From an uncultured bacterium (GTDB lineage: Bacteria > Bacillota > Clostridia > Lachnospirales > Lachnospiraceae), in contig CANRWP010000001.1 of the NCBI GenBank assembly GCA_947643595.1, positions 1 through 64,000 of the forward strand: 64,000 bases of DNA. Reading direction: 5' to 3'. This document shows, one piece after another, positions 40,101 through 48,740 of this stretch (its first letter is position 1; every line of letters begins with the position of its first letter). Below the pieces are notes generated by a model. It ran no database searches. It was not told the DNA's origin and saw only the letters and a list, made by a program, of their open reading frames with translations. Position numbers and translations under genes: made by a program.

Positions 40101-40763
40101 TTACAGATCTTTGATGGCGATGATACGCACCGGAGATGCATCCATTTTTTCCATCTTTAACGCAAGTATAAAGACGGTGGGACGGCAGTCTTTGATGGAT
40201 TCCAGATTGGTCAGGGATTCGACGATGGCAGTACCGTTTTCAAAACAGGCGACGTGGTTGGGCTCTCCCTCCAGCTCCTGTGTCGTCTCTCCCGGAATTT
40301 CGATACCGGAAGCATCCGTGCCCAGAACTTTCGGATGGAAAGAGAGAAGCCATGCAAGGGCGTCCTCATCGATATGCGGGTAGGGCTGCCAGTCGGGAGT
40401 GCGGAAATATTTATCGTAACCGGTATGCAGAAAGATCATATCTCCCTCTTTAATGACATCAGCATATTTTTTGACATCTTCCAGTGTGATCGGCTGTCTC
40501 GGCTTTTTCCCGAGACAGTCGATCACTACAGCCTCGCCGATAAGTTTTTCGATGGGCCAGTCCTTACAGTCGACGCCGTGTTCGTCCCGGTGGTAAGGTA
40601 CTTCAATATGGGTGCTGACATGGGAGCCCATGGTGCAGATACATTCAATATACCAGTGCTCCGGCGAAACATATCCCAGTGCATGCGGTTCATAAGGAAA
40701 ATTTTCCTTGCCGACGAGAATGGGATGGCTTAGTTCGATTAACTGCTCTTTTTTAAAATTCAT
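40101..40763 (-). CDS. Cyclase-family metal hydrolase (kynurenine formamidase-like)
   Basis: A 220-residue PF04199-type protein. The metal motif reads GSHVSTHIEVPYH (consensus H-x-G-T-H-x-D-x-P-x-H), with Ser for Gly and Glu for Asp; later GTDASGIEIPG and the C-terminal His and Glu positions are present. Relatives hydrolyse N-formylkynurenine or open cyclic amides or lactones. In this locus a lactone or sugar-derived substrate is plausible. AAAAGGAGGT precedes the ATG. Confidence 0.83.
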   Translation of the reverse strand: MNFKKEQLIELSHPILVGKENFPYEPHALGYVSPEHWYIECICTMGSHVSTHIEVPYHRDEHGVDCKDWPIEKLIGEAVVIDCLGKKPRQPITLEDVKKYADVIKEGDMIFLHTGYDKYFRTPDWQPYPHIDEDALAWLLSFHPKVLGTDASGIEIPGETTQELEGEPNHVACFENGTAIVESLTNLESIKDCRPTVFILALKMEKMDASPVRIIAIKDL

Positions 40764-40798
40764 AACTACCTCCTTTTATATGATGATCTGTAATTATT

Positions 40799-40826
40799 AT
40801 TATAAACAAAATTTTCGAAAAGTAAA
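40799..40826 (-). promoter_or_regulatory. Promoter of the cyclase-family gene
   Basis: On the minus strand, TTTACT (plus 40821-40826), a 16-bp spacer and TATAAT (plus 40799-40804). Confidence 0.5.
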
Positions 40827-40923
40827 TATAAAAATAAAAAATAATAAATATTGACAATAAAAAGAAAGTATAATACTCTAAAAATAGATAAAAAGAAAAA
40901 AATAGAAAGACAGGGTGGAGAAT

Positions 40924-42396
40924 ATGAAAGAGTATTTGATCGTGGTAGACCAGAGTACGTCTTCCTCCAAGGTATTTTTGATGGACAGTGAGGGGAATAT
41001 CTGCGGCAGGAAAAACTATCCTCATAAACAGTATTATCCCCGACCAGGATTTGTGGAGCAGGATGCGGAGGAAATTTTTCAAAATGTGGAACGGGGAATC
41101 AGGGAAATTGCCCTGAACGGAGAAGCCGGGCTGTCTGAAATAAGAGGAATAGCTGTTACAAATCAGACCGGCGCCTTTGCCTTATGGGATAAAGAGACAG
41201 GGAAGCCGGTGTGCAATATTGTCGGATGGCAATGTGGAAGAGGGCATTCCGTTGTCGAAAAACTGACGGACGAAGAAATGCGGTTTTTTAAGGAAAGGAC
41301 GGGGAGTGAACCCAGCGCGTTTTATCCGGCTTCGAAATTACGGTGGGTTTTTGAACATGACAGCGGGCTTCACGAGAGGGCGAAGGCGGGAGAAGTGTTG
41401 TTCGGAACAATAGACAGCTGGCTTGTCTGGAGACTGACAAAGGGAAAAGTACATGCGACAGACTTTGGAAATGCCTGTCTGACACAACTGTTTAACATAT
41501 TCCGGCAGAAGTGGGATGAGGATATCCTGAGAATGCTTGAAGTTCCGGAGTGCATTTTGCCGGAACCGTTGGAATCGGATGGGGAATTCGGGAATGCGGA
41601 AATATGGGGTTTGCCGGAAATACCGATCTGCGCGGTAATAGGGGACAGCAATGGTGCACTGTTCGGTCAATGCGGTTTTGAGAGCGGAAAGATAAAGATC
41701 ACTTACGGCACGGGAGTATCCGTTCTCGTCAATATGGGAAAACAACCGCTAAAAGCGAAAAATGGCCTGCTTCCGGCAATCTCCTGGAAGAGAAATGGGG
41801 AGGCATATTATGTACTGGAGGGGACGGCGGTCTGTGCAGGGGCGTCTGTAAACTGGCTGATGGAAGAACTGGAAATATTGCAGAGTGCGGAAGAGAGTGA
41901 GAAACTCGCAGGAAGTGTAGACAGTACGGAAGGCGTCTATTTTGTGTCCGCTTTCAATGGCCTTGGCACACCACACTGGGATGAAAATGCGAAAGCCTGT
42001 ATTCTGGGAATGAAGGGAGGGACGGGCAAGGCGCATATTGTTAGGGCGGCTCTGGAAGGAATCGCCTACCAGGTGAGGGATATCCTGCATGCCGTCTATG
42101 GAGAAAAACTGCCGTCGGGGGTTTTGCTGGCGGATGGCGGAATGACCGCCAATTCCTGGTTGATGCAGTTTCAGGCGGATATTGTGGGAATGACGGTGGT
42201 GAGAAATAAGATGGAGGACAGTTCCGCGACAGGAGCCGCCTATATAGCGGGACTCAAACTGGGGATATGGAAAAATATTGACGAGATAAAAGCGCTTGCA
42301 AAAGAAAAGGAGTATTACGAACCGAAGATGGAGAAAGAGAAAGCGGAAGAATTGTATCGGGGCTGGCTGAAGGCAGTGGAGAAAGCAAGGACATAG
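40924..42396 (+). CDS. FGGY-family carbohydrate kinase (glycerol kinase-like)
   Basis: A 490-residue kinase. ATG 40924 is used; the earlier GTG lies in the ribosome site. DQSTSSSKVFLMD is the N-terminal phosphate loop, GDSNGALFGQCG and TYGTGVSVLVN follow, and ADGGMTANSWLMQFQADI is the second FGGY signature. It resembles GlpK most, but the true glycerol kinase seems to be at the window's end, so this one probably phosphorylates the sugar or polyol brought in by the RbsBAC importer. It is divergent from the cyclase-family gene. Confidence 0.88.
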   Translation: MKEYLIVVDQSTSSSKVFLMDSEGNICGRKNYPHKQYYPRPGFVEQDAEEIFQNVERGIREIALNGEAGLSEIRGIAVTNQTGAFALWDKETGKPVCNIVGWQCGRGHSVVEKLTDEEMRFFKERTGSEPSAFYPASKLRWVFEHDSGLHERAKAGEVLFGTIDSWLVWRLTKGKVHATDFGNACLTQLFNIFRQKWDEDILRMLEVPECILPEPLESDGEFGNAEIWGLPEIPICAVIGDSNGALFGQCGFESGKIKITYGTGVSVLVNMGKQPLKAKNGLLPAISWKRNGEAYYVLEGTAVCAGASVNWLMEELEILQSAEESEKLAGSVDSTEGVYFVSAFNGLGTPHWDENAKACILGMKGGTGKAHIVRAALEGIAYQVRDILHAVYGEKLPSGVLLADGGMTANSWLMQFQADIVGMTVVRNKMEDSSATGAAYIAGLKLGIWKNIDEIKALAKEKEYYEPKMEKEKAEELYRGWLKAVEKART

Positions 42397-42431
42397 AAAA
42401 AACAATATTTTAAAGAAAGGATGGTTTTATT

Positions 42432-42935
42432 ATGAAAGAAATAAATATCGGCCAGGCGGCAAAAATGACATCTCCCAATCCCCTTGTACTGGTCTGTACA
42501 AAGAAGGAGGACGGAACTCTCAACATAGCCCCGGTATCTTTTTTTATGTTTTCCTCTTTTCATCCGCCCATGCTGGCATTTGCGATGGTCAAAGCGTCAA
42601 ATTCGGGTGAGAATTTCCGCAGAACCGGGAAAGCGGTTCTTGCAACGCCGGGGGTCAGCCTGAGAGAGGCGGTGATGGCATTTGGGTCTGTTCATGGAAG
42701 CCAAAAAGATAAACTGAGGGAGACACCTATTGCTCTGCAGAGTATAGAAGGCAGTGATATTCAGATACCTGAGGATACCAGAAACGCTTTTGTAATATCC
42801 CTTATGCAGACAGTGGAATCCGGCGATCATTATTTGTACCTTTGCAGTATCGATAAGGTTTTCGGGGATGAGACAAGGCAGGCGTTGTTTGCGTGGGATG
42901 GGTATGGGAAAGTAGCCCCTGCCGGAGAAGGGTAA
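42432..42935 (+). CDS. Flavin reductase family protein (FMN-binding split barrel)
   Basis: A 167-residue protein. NPLVLVCTKKEDGTLNIAPVSFFMFSS contains the split-barrel FMN-binding start, and SGENFRRTGKAVLATPG the flavin phosphate region. Relatives reduce FMN or act as flavoredoxins. It is 35 bases after the kinase gene and before a shared terminator, so it is probably cotranscribed; a pathway role is not evident. Confidence 0.83.
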   Translation: MKEINIGQAAKMTSPNPLVLVCTKKEDGTLNIAPVSFFMFSSFHPPMLAFAMVKASNSGENFRRTGKAVLATPGVSLREAVMAFGSVHGSQKDKLRETPIALQSIEGSDIQIPEDTRNAFVISLMQTVESGDHYLYLCSIDKVFGDETRQALFAWDGYGKVAPAGEG

Positions 42936-42957
42936 ACGGACTTGTGACTTATATTGA

Positions 42958-42990
42958 GAAACCGGACAGGGTGTTAGCCCGTCCGGTTTT
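42958..42990 (+). terminator. Bidirectional terminator between flavin reductase and acyl ligase
   Basis: AACCGGAC (42960-42967) pairs with GTCCGGTT (42981-42988), with an inner GGG/CCC; TTTT follows. Confidence 0.85.
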
Positions 42991-43001
42991 GAAGTTCCGG
43001 A

Positions 43002-44636
43002 TTATGCGTTGACTTCCGCCTCCACAAGCCGGTGCACCTGATACCGTTCGCGCAGTACCGGTTTTTCGATCTTGCCGGTAGGATTTCTCGGAATGTCGTC
43101 AAAGATGATCTTCCGGGGACGTTTGTACCTGGGAAGACCGGTACAGAACAGGTTCATCTCCTCTTCGCTGCAGGTCATGTCGGGCTTCAGTTCGATGATC
43201 GCCGCCGCGATCTCGCCGAGGCGCTTGTCGGGAAGACCGATCACCGCCACATCGTGAACGGCGTTGTGAGTGCGGATGAAGTCCTCGATCTGTACCGGGT
43301 AAAGATTCTCGCCGCCGCTGATGATTACATCCTTCTTGCGGTCTACCAGATAGTAGAAGCCGTCCTCGTCCTGCTTTGCCATATCGCCGGTCAAAAGCCA
43401 TCCGTCCTTTAAGACTTCTTTGGTCGCCTTTTCGTCATTGTAGTAACAGGTCATCACGCCGGGGCCCTTGACGCATAATTCACCTACATCTCCCTGCTTT
43501 ACAGGGACGCCGTCAGGATCGATGATCTTAGCCTCCCAGCCGTAACCGGGAACGCCGATGGCGCCGACTTTATGGATATTCTCCACGCCGAGATGTACGG
43601 CGCCGGGACCGATGGATTCACTGAGACCGTAGTTGGTGTCGTACAGATGATCCGGGAAGTAATCTTTCCAGTGCCGGATCAGCGAGGGTGGAACGGGCTG
43701 TGCGCCGATGTGCATGAGACGCCACTGCGACAGCTCGTAATCTTCCGCTTTTAGTCTGCCGGAATCCAATGCCTCCAGGATATCCTGAGCCCAGGGTACG
43801 AGAAGCCAGACGATCGTACATTTCTCTTTGGATACCGCGTCCAGTATATACTCCGGTTTTGTTCCCTTCAACAGGATTGCCTTGCTGCCGGATAAAAGAG
43901 AGCCGAACCAGTGCATTTTCGCGCCGGTGTGGTAGAGCGGCGGAATACACAGGAAAACATCGTTTCTGCCCTGCCCATGGTGGTTCTGTTCCACTTTGCA
44001 GGAATGCATAAGGCTCTCATGGTTATGTAAAATAGCTTTCGGAAAGCCGGTGGTGCCGGAGGAAAAATAGATGGCGGCATCGTCCTTGTCCGTCAGCGTG
44101 ATATTCGGCGATACACTGGAACAGTCTGCGGTCAGAATGTTGTAGTCCTCCGCGAAAGTGGGGCAGTTTTCCCCGAAGAAGAGCAGGAGCCTGTTCGTAC
44201 TGATGCGGTCCGCGATCTCCTCGATCCGGCCGATAAACTCAGGACCGAAGATCAGGATATCGGTTTCGGACAGATCCAGACAGTATTCGATCTCGCTGGA
44301 CGAATAACGAAAGTTTAAAGGCACGGCGAGGGCGCCGGTCTTCAAAATACCGAAGTAAATAGGCAGCCATTCCAGACAGTTCATCAGCAGGATGGCAACC
44401 TTGTCTCCTTTTCGGATACCTCGGGATAAAAGCAGGTTCGCGAAACGGTTTGCCTTTTCGTTAAAAACGTTCCATGTGATCTCACGCCTGTAGTAAGGGG
44501 CGTGGGAGGGTTCGATCAGTTCATATTCTTTCCAGGTGACTCTGCGCTTGTCCTTCGCTTCCGGATTGATTTCCACAAGGCAGATATCGTTTCCATACAT
44601 TTTACAATTTTGTTCAAGCAGTTCTGTGATTGGCAT
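43002..44636 (-). CDS. Acyl-CoA ligase (ANL superfamily)
   Basis: A 544-residue AMP-forming ligase. AAIYFSSGTTGFPKAI is the phosphate loop, NYGLSESIGPG the A5-type motif, LLTGDMAKQDEDGFYYLVDR the hinge Asp region, and RNPTGKIEKPVL holds the catalytic Lys. It resembles medium/long-chain or carnitine/crotonobetaine-type CoA ligases. It is monocistronic with its own ribosome site. No fatty-acid oxidation genes are adjacent, so the substrate is open. Confidence 0.88.
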   Translation of the reverse strand: MPITELLEQNCKMYGNDICLVEINPEAKDKRRVTWKEYELIEPSHAPYYRREITWNVFNEKANRFANLLLSRGIRKGDKVAILLMNCLEWLPIYFGILKTGALAVPLNFRYSSSEIEYCLDLSETDILIFGPEFIGRIEEIADRISTNRLLLFFGENCPTFAEDYNILTADCSSVSPNITLTDKDDAAIYFSSGTTGFPKAILHNHESLMHSCKVEQNHHGQGRNDVFLCIPPLYHTGAKMHWFGSLLSGSKAILLKGTKPEYILDAVSKEKCTIVWLLVPWAQDILEALDSGRLKAEDYELSQWRLMHIGAQPVPPSLIRHWKDYFPDHLYDTNYGLSESIGPGAVHLGVENIHKVGAIGVPGYGWEAKIIDPDGVPVKQGDVGELCVKGPGVMTCYYNDEKATKEVLKDGWLLTGDMAKQDEDGFYYLVDRKKDVIISGGENLYPVQIEDFIRTHNAVHDVAVIGLPDKRLGEIAAAIIELKPDMTCSEEEMNLFCTGLPRYKRPRKIIFDDIPRNPTGKIEKPVLRERYQVHRLVEAEVNA

Positions 44637-44721
44637 TTTTTGATCCTCTCAATCATTTATACTCCGCGAAAAACGCTACACACTCACTTTAGCACTTTTA
44701 CCTGTTAAAGTAAAGGCAAAC

Positions 44722-46428
44722 TTATATTTTGATCAGTTCCCTGCATCTGTTGATGGCCGCATACAGTTCCTGCGGTCTGGGCATGGCAAGATTTCCGGGC
44801 AGATATTCCCCGCCGGCGAACACGGCAAAACCTTTCGCATCGATCCTCTTATAGACGCCTGTTATCGCCTCTTGCAGCGTCTTTTTGCCGTCAAAATCAT
44901 GGAGCTTCATGGATTTCAACATATGGGCCAGTGCGGTGAGCTGCTCGGAGTCCACAAGCTGTTCCACATAGCGAAGATCCACCTCGGCCTTGTTGATCGA
45001 GAAGCCATCGGTTCCGTCGGTGCGCATCTTGATCCTGTTTTCCCTCGCGAAAGCGTCGTCCCGCTTTACTATCCTGCGGAAATCGGGAGTCGCTGCGGCG
45101 GGGAGATCTCCCGTCGAGTAGGGATAGCTCTCCGCTTCCTTTTTGGCGAAGGCGGTGATCTCCACGGGGGCATATTTTTTCATCTGGACGATACAGTCGG
45201 ACTTGTGGAAATAGGAGCCGCAGCTCCCGGCTACCAGTATCGTGGAGATGCCGTAGCTGTCGTAGAGTTCCCTGATCCTGTCGATAAAGGGGATGATGGG
45301 CTCCGCATCCCGGCTCACCACACGCTGCATCAGATCGTCCCGGATCATGAAGTTTGTGGCGCTGGTGTCCTCGTCGATCAAAAAGACCCTGGTGCCCGCT
45401 TCCATCGCCTCTATCGTGTTGGCGGCCTGGGAGGTACTGCCGCTGGCGTCCTCGGTGTAGAAGGAGGCGGTGTCCCTGCCGTTCGGAAGGTTGCGGATAA
45501 ACATGGAGATATCGGCTTTCTGGATGCTTCGTCCGTCCTCCGCCCGGAGTTTGACCGCCGTGTCGTCCGTAATCACATACTCTCTGCCGTCCCCGGCGAT
45601 GTGGTCGTAGACACCCGCCATCAGCGCTTCCAGCAGAGTGGACTTTCCGTGGTAACCGCCTCCGACGATCAGAGTCACTCCCTTTTTGACGCCCATGCCG
45701 GAGAGCTCACCCCTGTGGGGAAGTGAGAGGGTGACTTCCATGGATTCCGGCGACCGGAAGGGAACCGCCTCCTTCATCGGCAGGGAGGAGACGCCGGATT
45801 TTCTCGGCAGAATGGCGCCGTTTGCGACAAAGGCGACCAGCCCCTGTCTCTGCAGTTCCTCCCGGATGGCTTTCTGGTCGTCCGCCAGATACAGCACTTT
45901 CTCCAGAGCGGCCTTCGGACAGGTGGAGGCGAGCAGGGTCTGGCGAACGCAGAGAGGCAGGAAGTCAAACAGAATTTTGATCAGCTCCCCGGCGTTGATC
46001 GTGCGCCCGTTGGCGGGAAAGCCGATCTCCATGCGGACCTCCACGTCACCGTTTGCGGGGTTTACCGTGCAGGCGCTCCGCTCTAATATCTCCTGTCCCG
46101 GGTGGCTGATGCCGATCAGGCCGCTTTTGCCGGAACCTTTCGCTTTGAAGGAGAAGTCTTTCACTTTGAGGGACATGCGCCGCAGCAGATGATCCTGAAA
46201 GGCGATCCGGCGCTCCTTTGTCTCATAGCACTCTTTCCCGAAACCGGCGATGCGCCCGGGGACGAGAAGGCTCACTTTGGAGGGGGAAGCGAAGGGGTCC
46301 CCCTGTACATGGTCGATGGACAGAATATACTGGTCAAACTGGTATTTTCCCTTTGTATCTTTGTAGGCGGGATAACCTCTGTGGTCGATCCGCATCAATA
46401 AATTGCGCAGGTCTGATGATTTGTTCAT
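44722..46428 (-). CDS. ABC-class ATPase (COG3044 type)
   Basis: A 568-residue soluble ATPase. The N-terminal region (RNLLMRIDHRGYPAYKD) and the Walker A VGGGYHGKSTLLEALMAGVY match the predicted ABC-class ATPases. The acidic VFLIDEDTSATNFMIRD is the Walker B-like region. There are no membrane segments and no linked permease. Its role is unknown, though family members have been suggested to act on RNA or in stress. AGGAGGAATT lies before the ATG. Confidence 0.88.
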   Translation of the reverse strand: MNKSSDLRNLLMRIDHRGYPAYKDTKGKYQFDQYILSIDHVQGDPFASPSKVSLLVPGRIAGFGKECYETKERRIAFQDHLLRRMSLKVKDFSFKAKGSGKSGLIGISHPGQEILERSACTVNPANGDVEVRMEIGFPANGRTINAGELIKILFDFLPLCVRQTLLASTCPKAALEKVLYLADDQKAIREELQRQGLVAFVANGAILPRKSGVSSLPMKEAVPFRSPESMEVTLSLPHRGELSGMGVKKGVTLIVGGGYHGKSTLLEALMAGVYDHIAGDGREYVITDDTAVKLRAEDGRSIQKADISMFIRNLPNGRDTASFYTEDASGSTSQAANTIEAMEAGTRVFLIDEDTSATNFMIRDDLMQRVVSRDAEPIIPFIDRIRELYDSYGISTILVAGSCGSYFHKSDCIVQMKKYAPVEITAFAKKEAESYPYSTGDLPAAATPDFRRIVKRDDAFARENRIKMRTDGTDGFSINKAEVDLRYVEQLVDSEQLTALAHMLKSMKLHDFDGKKTLQEAITGVYKRIDAKGFAVFAGGEYLPGNLAMPRPQELYAAINRCRELIKI

Positions 46429-46572
46429 GATGAATTCCTCCCTATATTACTGAAACACTATTCCTAATTATCAAATGATAACGTGAGAAAGTCAAGCGTT
46501 CATGAGAATATTTTTATCAGTATCCTGCTGGACAGGAAGATAGTTATGTTTCTCCCCGTACTCGCTGTATAA

Positions 46573-46588
46573 CGATAAATATTTATCG
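46573..46588 (+). promoter_or_regulatory. Perfect 16-bp palindrome, probable operator
   Basis: CGATAAATATTTATCG is a perfect inverted repeat 18 bp before the -35 element. A further CGATAAA half site lies at 46638-46644, just after the -10. The XRE regulator in the downstream operon is the likely binder. Confidence 0.6.
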
Positions 46589-46606
46589 AAAAACAATAAA
46601 AATATA

Positions 46607-46635
46607 TTGACATTCAATTAAACAGGTGATATAGT
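46607..46635 (+). promoter_or_regulatory. Promoter of the DUF6688-like/DUF2975/XRE/DUF4173 operon
   Basis: TTGACA (46607-46612), 17-bp spacer, TATAGT (46630-46635). Confidence 0.75.
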
Positions 46636-46682
46636 GACGATAAAGTAGAGCGGAAGTGGAAAAACCGCGGGAGGAGTACAGT

Positions 46683-47987
46683 ATGGATGAGAAAGAGAAA
46701 TTCTACAAAAGACATCCGTTTTTTGCGGCGGTATTATTGTCGGCGGGACTCGGTGTGGCTCTGGCGCTGGTTTTACAGATCGGTATGGCAGGGATATATA
46801 TTATAAGAGGCCGGAGTCTTGACGAGATATCGGAACTGACCGGCGCTTTGATTTCGGGCATGTTTATTTACGGAGGGTTTATGATTTTTCCATTGATTTT
46901 GACGGGAGCGGAAATCTATCTGCTTGTGAGAGGGCGAAAGGATCATTCGCTTTATAAGAAGGGCAGGATCTTCGATGTGGCGGGAGTCGTGCTGGGAGTT
47001 GTCTACAGTCTGATCTATCTGAGTCTTTTCGATGAAGTGATTTTCGGCAGCGACTGGACGAAACAGCTGGTAAACCGTCAGATGCATACGCCGGTTTACA
47101 CGAAGGCGCAGCTCACGGTGGCCGCGATCGCGGTGATTGCCGTGGCCGGGTATCTGATAGTAAATTATATTCCGATAGAGAAAATGCCGCCGTTAGTGCT
47201 GGTTTTGGGGATGGCCGCCATGTATCTGGGGGCGGCGGAGAGTGTAGTCTGGGGCATACAGGTCTTTCGGGGAGAAGTGTTCGACTGCCTGCTTTTGCTC
47301 TTTCCGTTTAACTGCCTGCTGCTCACGGCGAGGACGGTGAGCCATAAGATGTGGGAGTGGAAACAGATGATGGAGACGGATGAGGACAGGCGGGAACGGT
47401 ATCAGGAAGGCGGCGGAATTCTTCATGCATGCAACCGCTTTCTGGTGAGATCGGAGCGCTGGCCCCTGGCGGCATTTCTGCTGATGTGGCCGTTGCTTGG
47501 AATTTTGATCGGAGTTCTGGTGCTGTTTGGACAAAAGCCGGATGCGGTCATCAGGGCCTTCACGGAGACCAGCGACTGGACTTTGTCCCAGAGAGTTGCG
47601 CCCCAGAATATTTATTACGACGAACACTATCTCTGTACCGTGGCGGCGGGAGGACATGAGAAGGTCGTAAACCCAAAGCGCCTGGGAGTTCGGCACGGCC
47701 ATCAGGTCATTGTCAACAGGCAGTTGTGCGTGGCCAATGCGTTTGAACAGGTGCTGGAGGAGAGGACGCCAAGATTCCATAAAAAAGTGAGAAGCATCTA
47801 TGATACGTACGGTTTTCCTTTGGCGAAGCTGATCCATTCAAAATATACGGCGGATATTGTCTATTTTCTGATGAAGCCTCTGGAGTGGATGTTTTTGATC
47901 GTACTGTATTTGGCAGATGTGAATCCGGAGAACCGGATCGCTCTTCAGTATACGGGGAAGAGCTTAGGGGACTTCGGAAAAGCGTAA
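46683..47987 (+). CDS. Polytopic membrane protein (DUF6688-like)
   Basis: A 434-residue protein; ATG 46683 has AGGAG 6 bases upstream. About seven to eight membrane helices in the first 290 residues are followed by a conserved extramembrane region with TVAAGGHEKVVNPKRLGVRHGH and a last hydrophobic segment. From memory it fits the DUF6688 family; no function is known. First gene of a four-gene operon. Confidence 0.7.
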   Translation: MDEKEKFYKRHPFFAAVLLSAGLGVALALVLQIGMAGIYIIRGRSLDEISELTGALISGMFIYGGFMIFPLILTGAEIYLLVRGRKDHSLYKKGRIFDVAGVVLGVVYSLIYLSLFDEVIFGSDWTKQLVNRQMHTPVYTKAQLTVAAIAVIAVAGYLIVNYIPIEKMPPLVLVLGMAAMYLGAAESVVWGIQVFRGEVFDCLLLLFPFNCLLLTARTVSHKMWEWKQMMETDEDRRERYQEGGGILHACNRFLVRSERWPLAAFLLMWPLLGILIGVLVLFGQKPDAVIRAFTETSDWTLSQRVAPQNIYYDEHYLCTVAAGGHEKVVNPKRLGVRHGHQVIVNRQLCVANAFEQVLEERTPRFHKKVRSIYDTYGFPLAKLIHSKYTADIVYFLMKPLEWMFLIVLYLADVNPENRIALQYTGKSLGDFGKA

Positions 47988-48014
47988 AAAATGAGGAACG
48001 GGAGGAAAGAAGCT

Positions 48015-48467
48015 GTGAAGAGTAAACTGTGTTGGATAAAGGGGACGAAATACCTGCTGGATTTTATGTTTTATGCGGGAGTGCTGGTGACGGTATCTCT
48101 GCCCTGGAGCATCCGATGGATCGGGGAACAGCTGCCCTGGCTGATTCAGCAATATGAGGAGACTGTGATCATCTATTTTGTGCTGGGAGTTGCGGCCGAA
48201 AAGCTGCTGTGGGAGCTGCGGAAGATTTTTAGGACGGTGCTGGCTGAGGACTGTTTTGTGCAGGAGAATGTAGTCAGTTTGCGAAAGATGGGAAACTGGA
48301 GTTTTTTCATCGCGCTGATGGCAGGGGTTCGGAGCGTTGTGTATATGACGATAGCGATGTGCGTGGTCATTTTCGTCTTTCTGATTGCCGGGATGTTCAG
48401 CAGGGTACTGAGCTTTGTGTTTGAGCAGGCGGTGGCATACAAGGAAGAGACGGACTGGACGATATAG
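48015..48467 (+). CDS. DUF2975-type small membrane protein
   Basis: A 150-residue protein with four helices. GTG 48015 is preferred: GGAGGAAAG lies just upstream, while the ATG at 47991 has no ribosome site. The order of helices, with LRKIFRTVLAEDCFVQENVVSLRKMG between helix 2 and 3, is typical of DUF2975. It sits directly before a YozG-like XRE regulator, a pairing frequent in Firmicutes that suggests a membrane partner for the regulator. Confidence 0.82.
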   Translation: MKSKLCWIKGTKYLLDFMFYAGVLVTVSLPWSIRWIGEQLPWLIQQYEETVIIYFVLGVAAEKLLWELRKIFRTVLAEDCFVQENVVSLRKMGNWSFFIALMAGVRSVVYMTIAMCVVIFVFLIAGMFSRVLSFVFEQAVAYKEETDWTI

Positions 48468-48476
48468 GGGGGAGCT

Positions 48477-48689
48477 ATGGGGATCATTGTTAATCTGGAT
48501 GTCATGATGGCAAAACGCAAAATGAGTCTCACCGACCTTGCCGGGGAGGTGGACATCACCCTTGCGAATCTGTCCATTCTGAAAAATAATAAGGCGAAAG
48601 CCGTGCGCTTCTCCACACTGGAGGCGATCTGCAAGGCGCTTGATTGTCAGCCGGGCGATATTCTCCAGTATGAGGAAGAGCAGGAGTAA
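48477..48689 (+). CDS. Small XRE-family regulator (YozG-like)
   Basis: A 70-residue helix-turn-helix protein: MAKRKMSLTDLAGEVDITLANLS, then FSTLEAICKALDCQPGDIL. It is 9 bases after the DUF2975 gene with GGGGGGAG as ribosome site. It is the best candidate to bind the palindrome at 46573, which would give autoregulation. Confidence 0.9.
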   Translation: MGIIVNLDVMMAKRKMSLTDLAGEVDITLANLSILKNNKAKAVRFSTLEAICKALDCQPGDILQYEEEQE

Positions 48690-48740
48690 AAAACAGCAGC
48701 AGGCATCTGCGGAATCGGAAATAAGAAAGGAGTTTGAATC

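Noticed and set aside
40851-40874. TTGACA and TATAAT before the FGGY kinase
   Set aside because: The two perfect boxes are only 12 bp apart, too close for one sigma-A promoter; the real start of this transcript was not assigned.
44872-45726. 284-residue plus-strand ORF
   Set aside because: Antisense to the ABC-class ATPase gene with intact Walker motifs.
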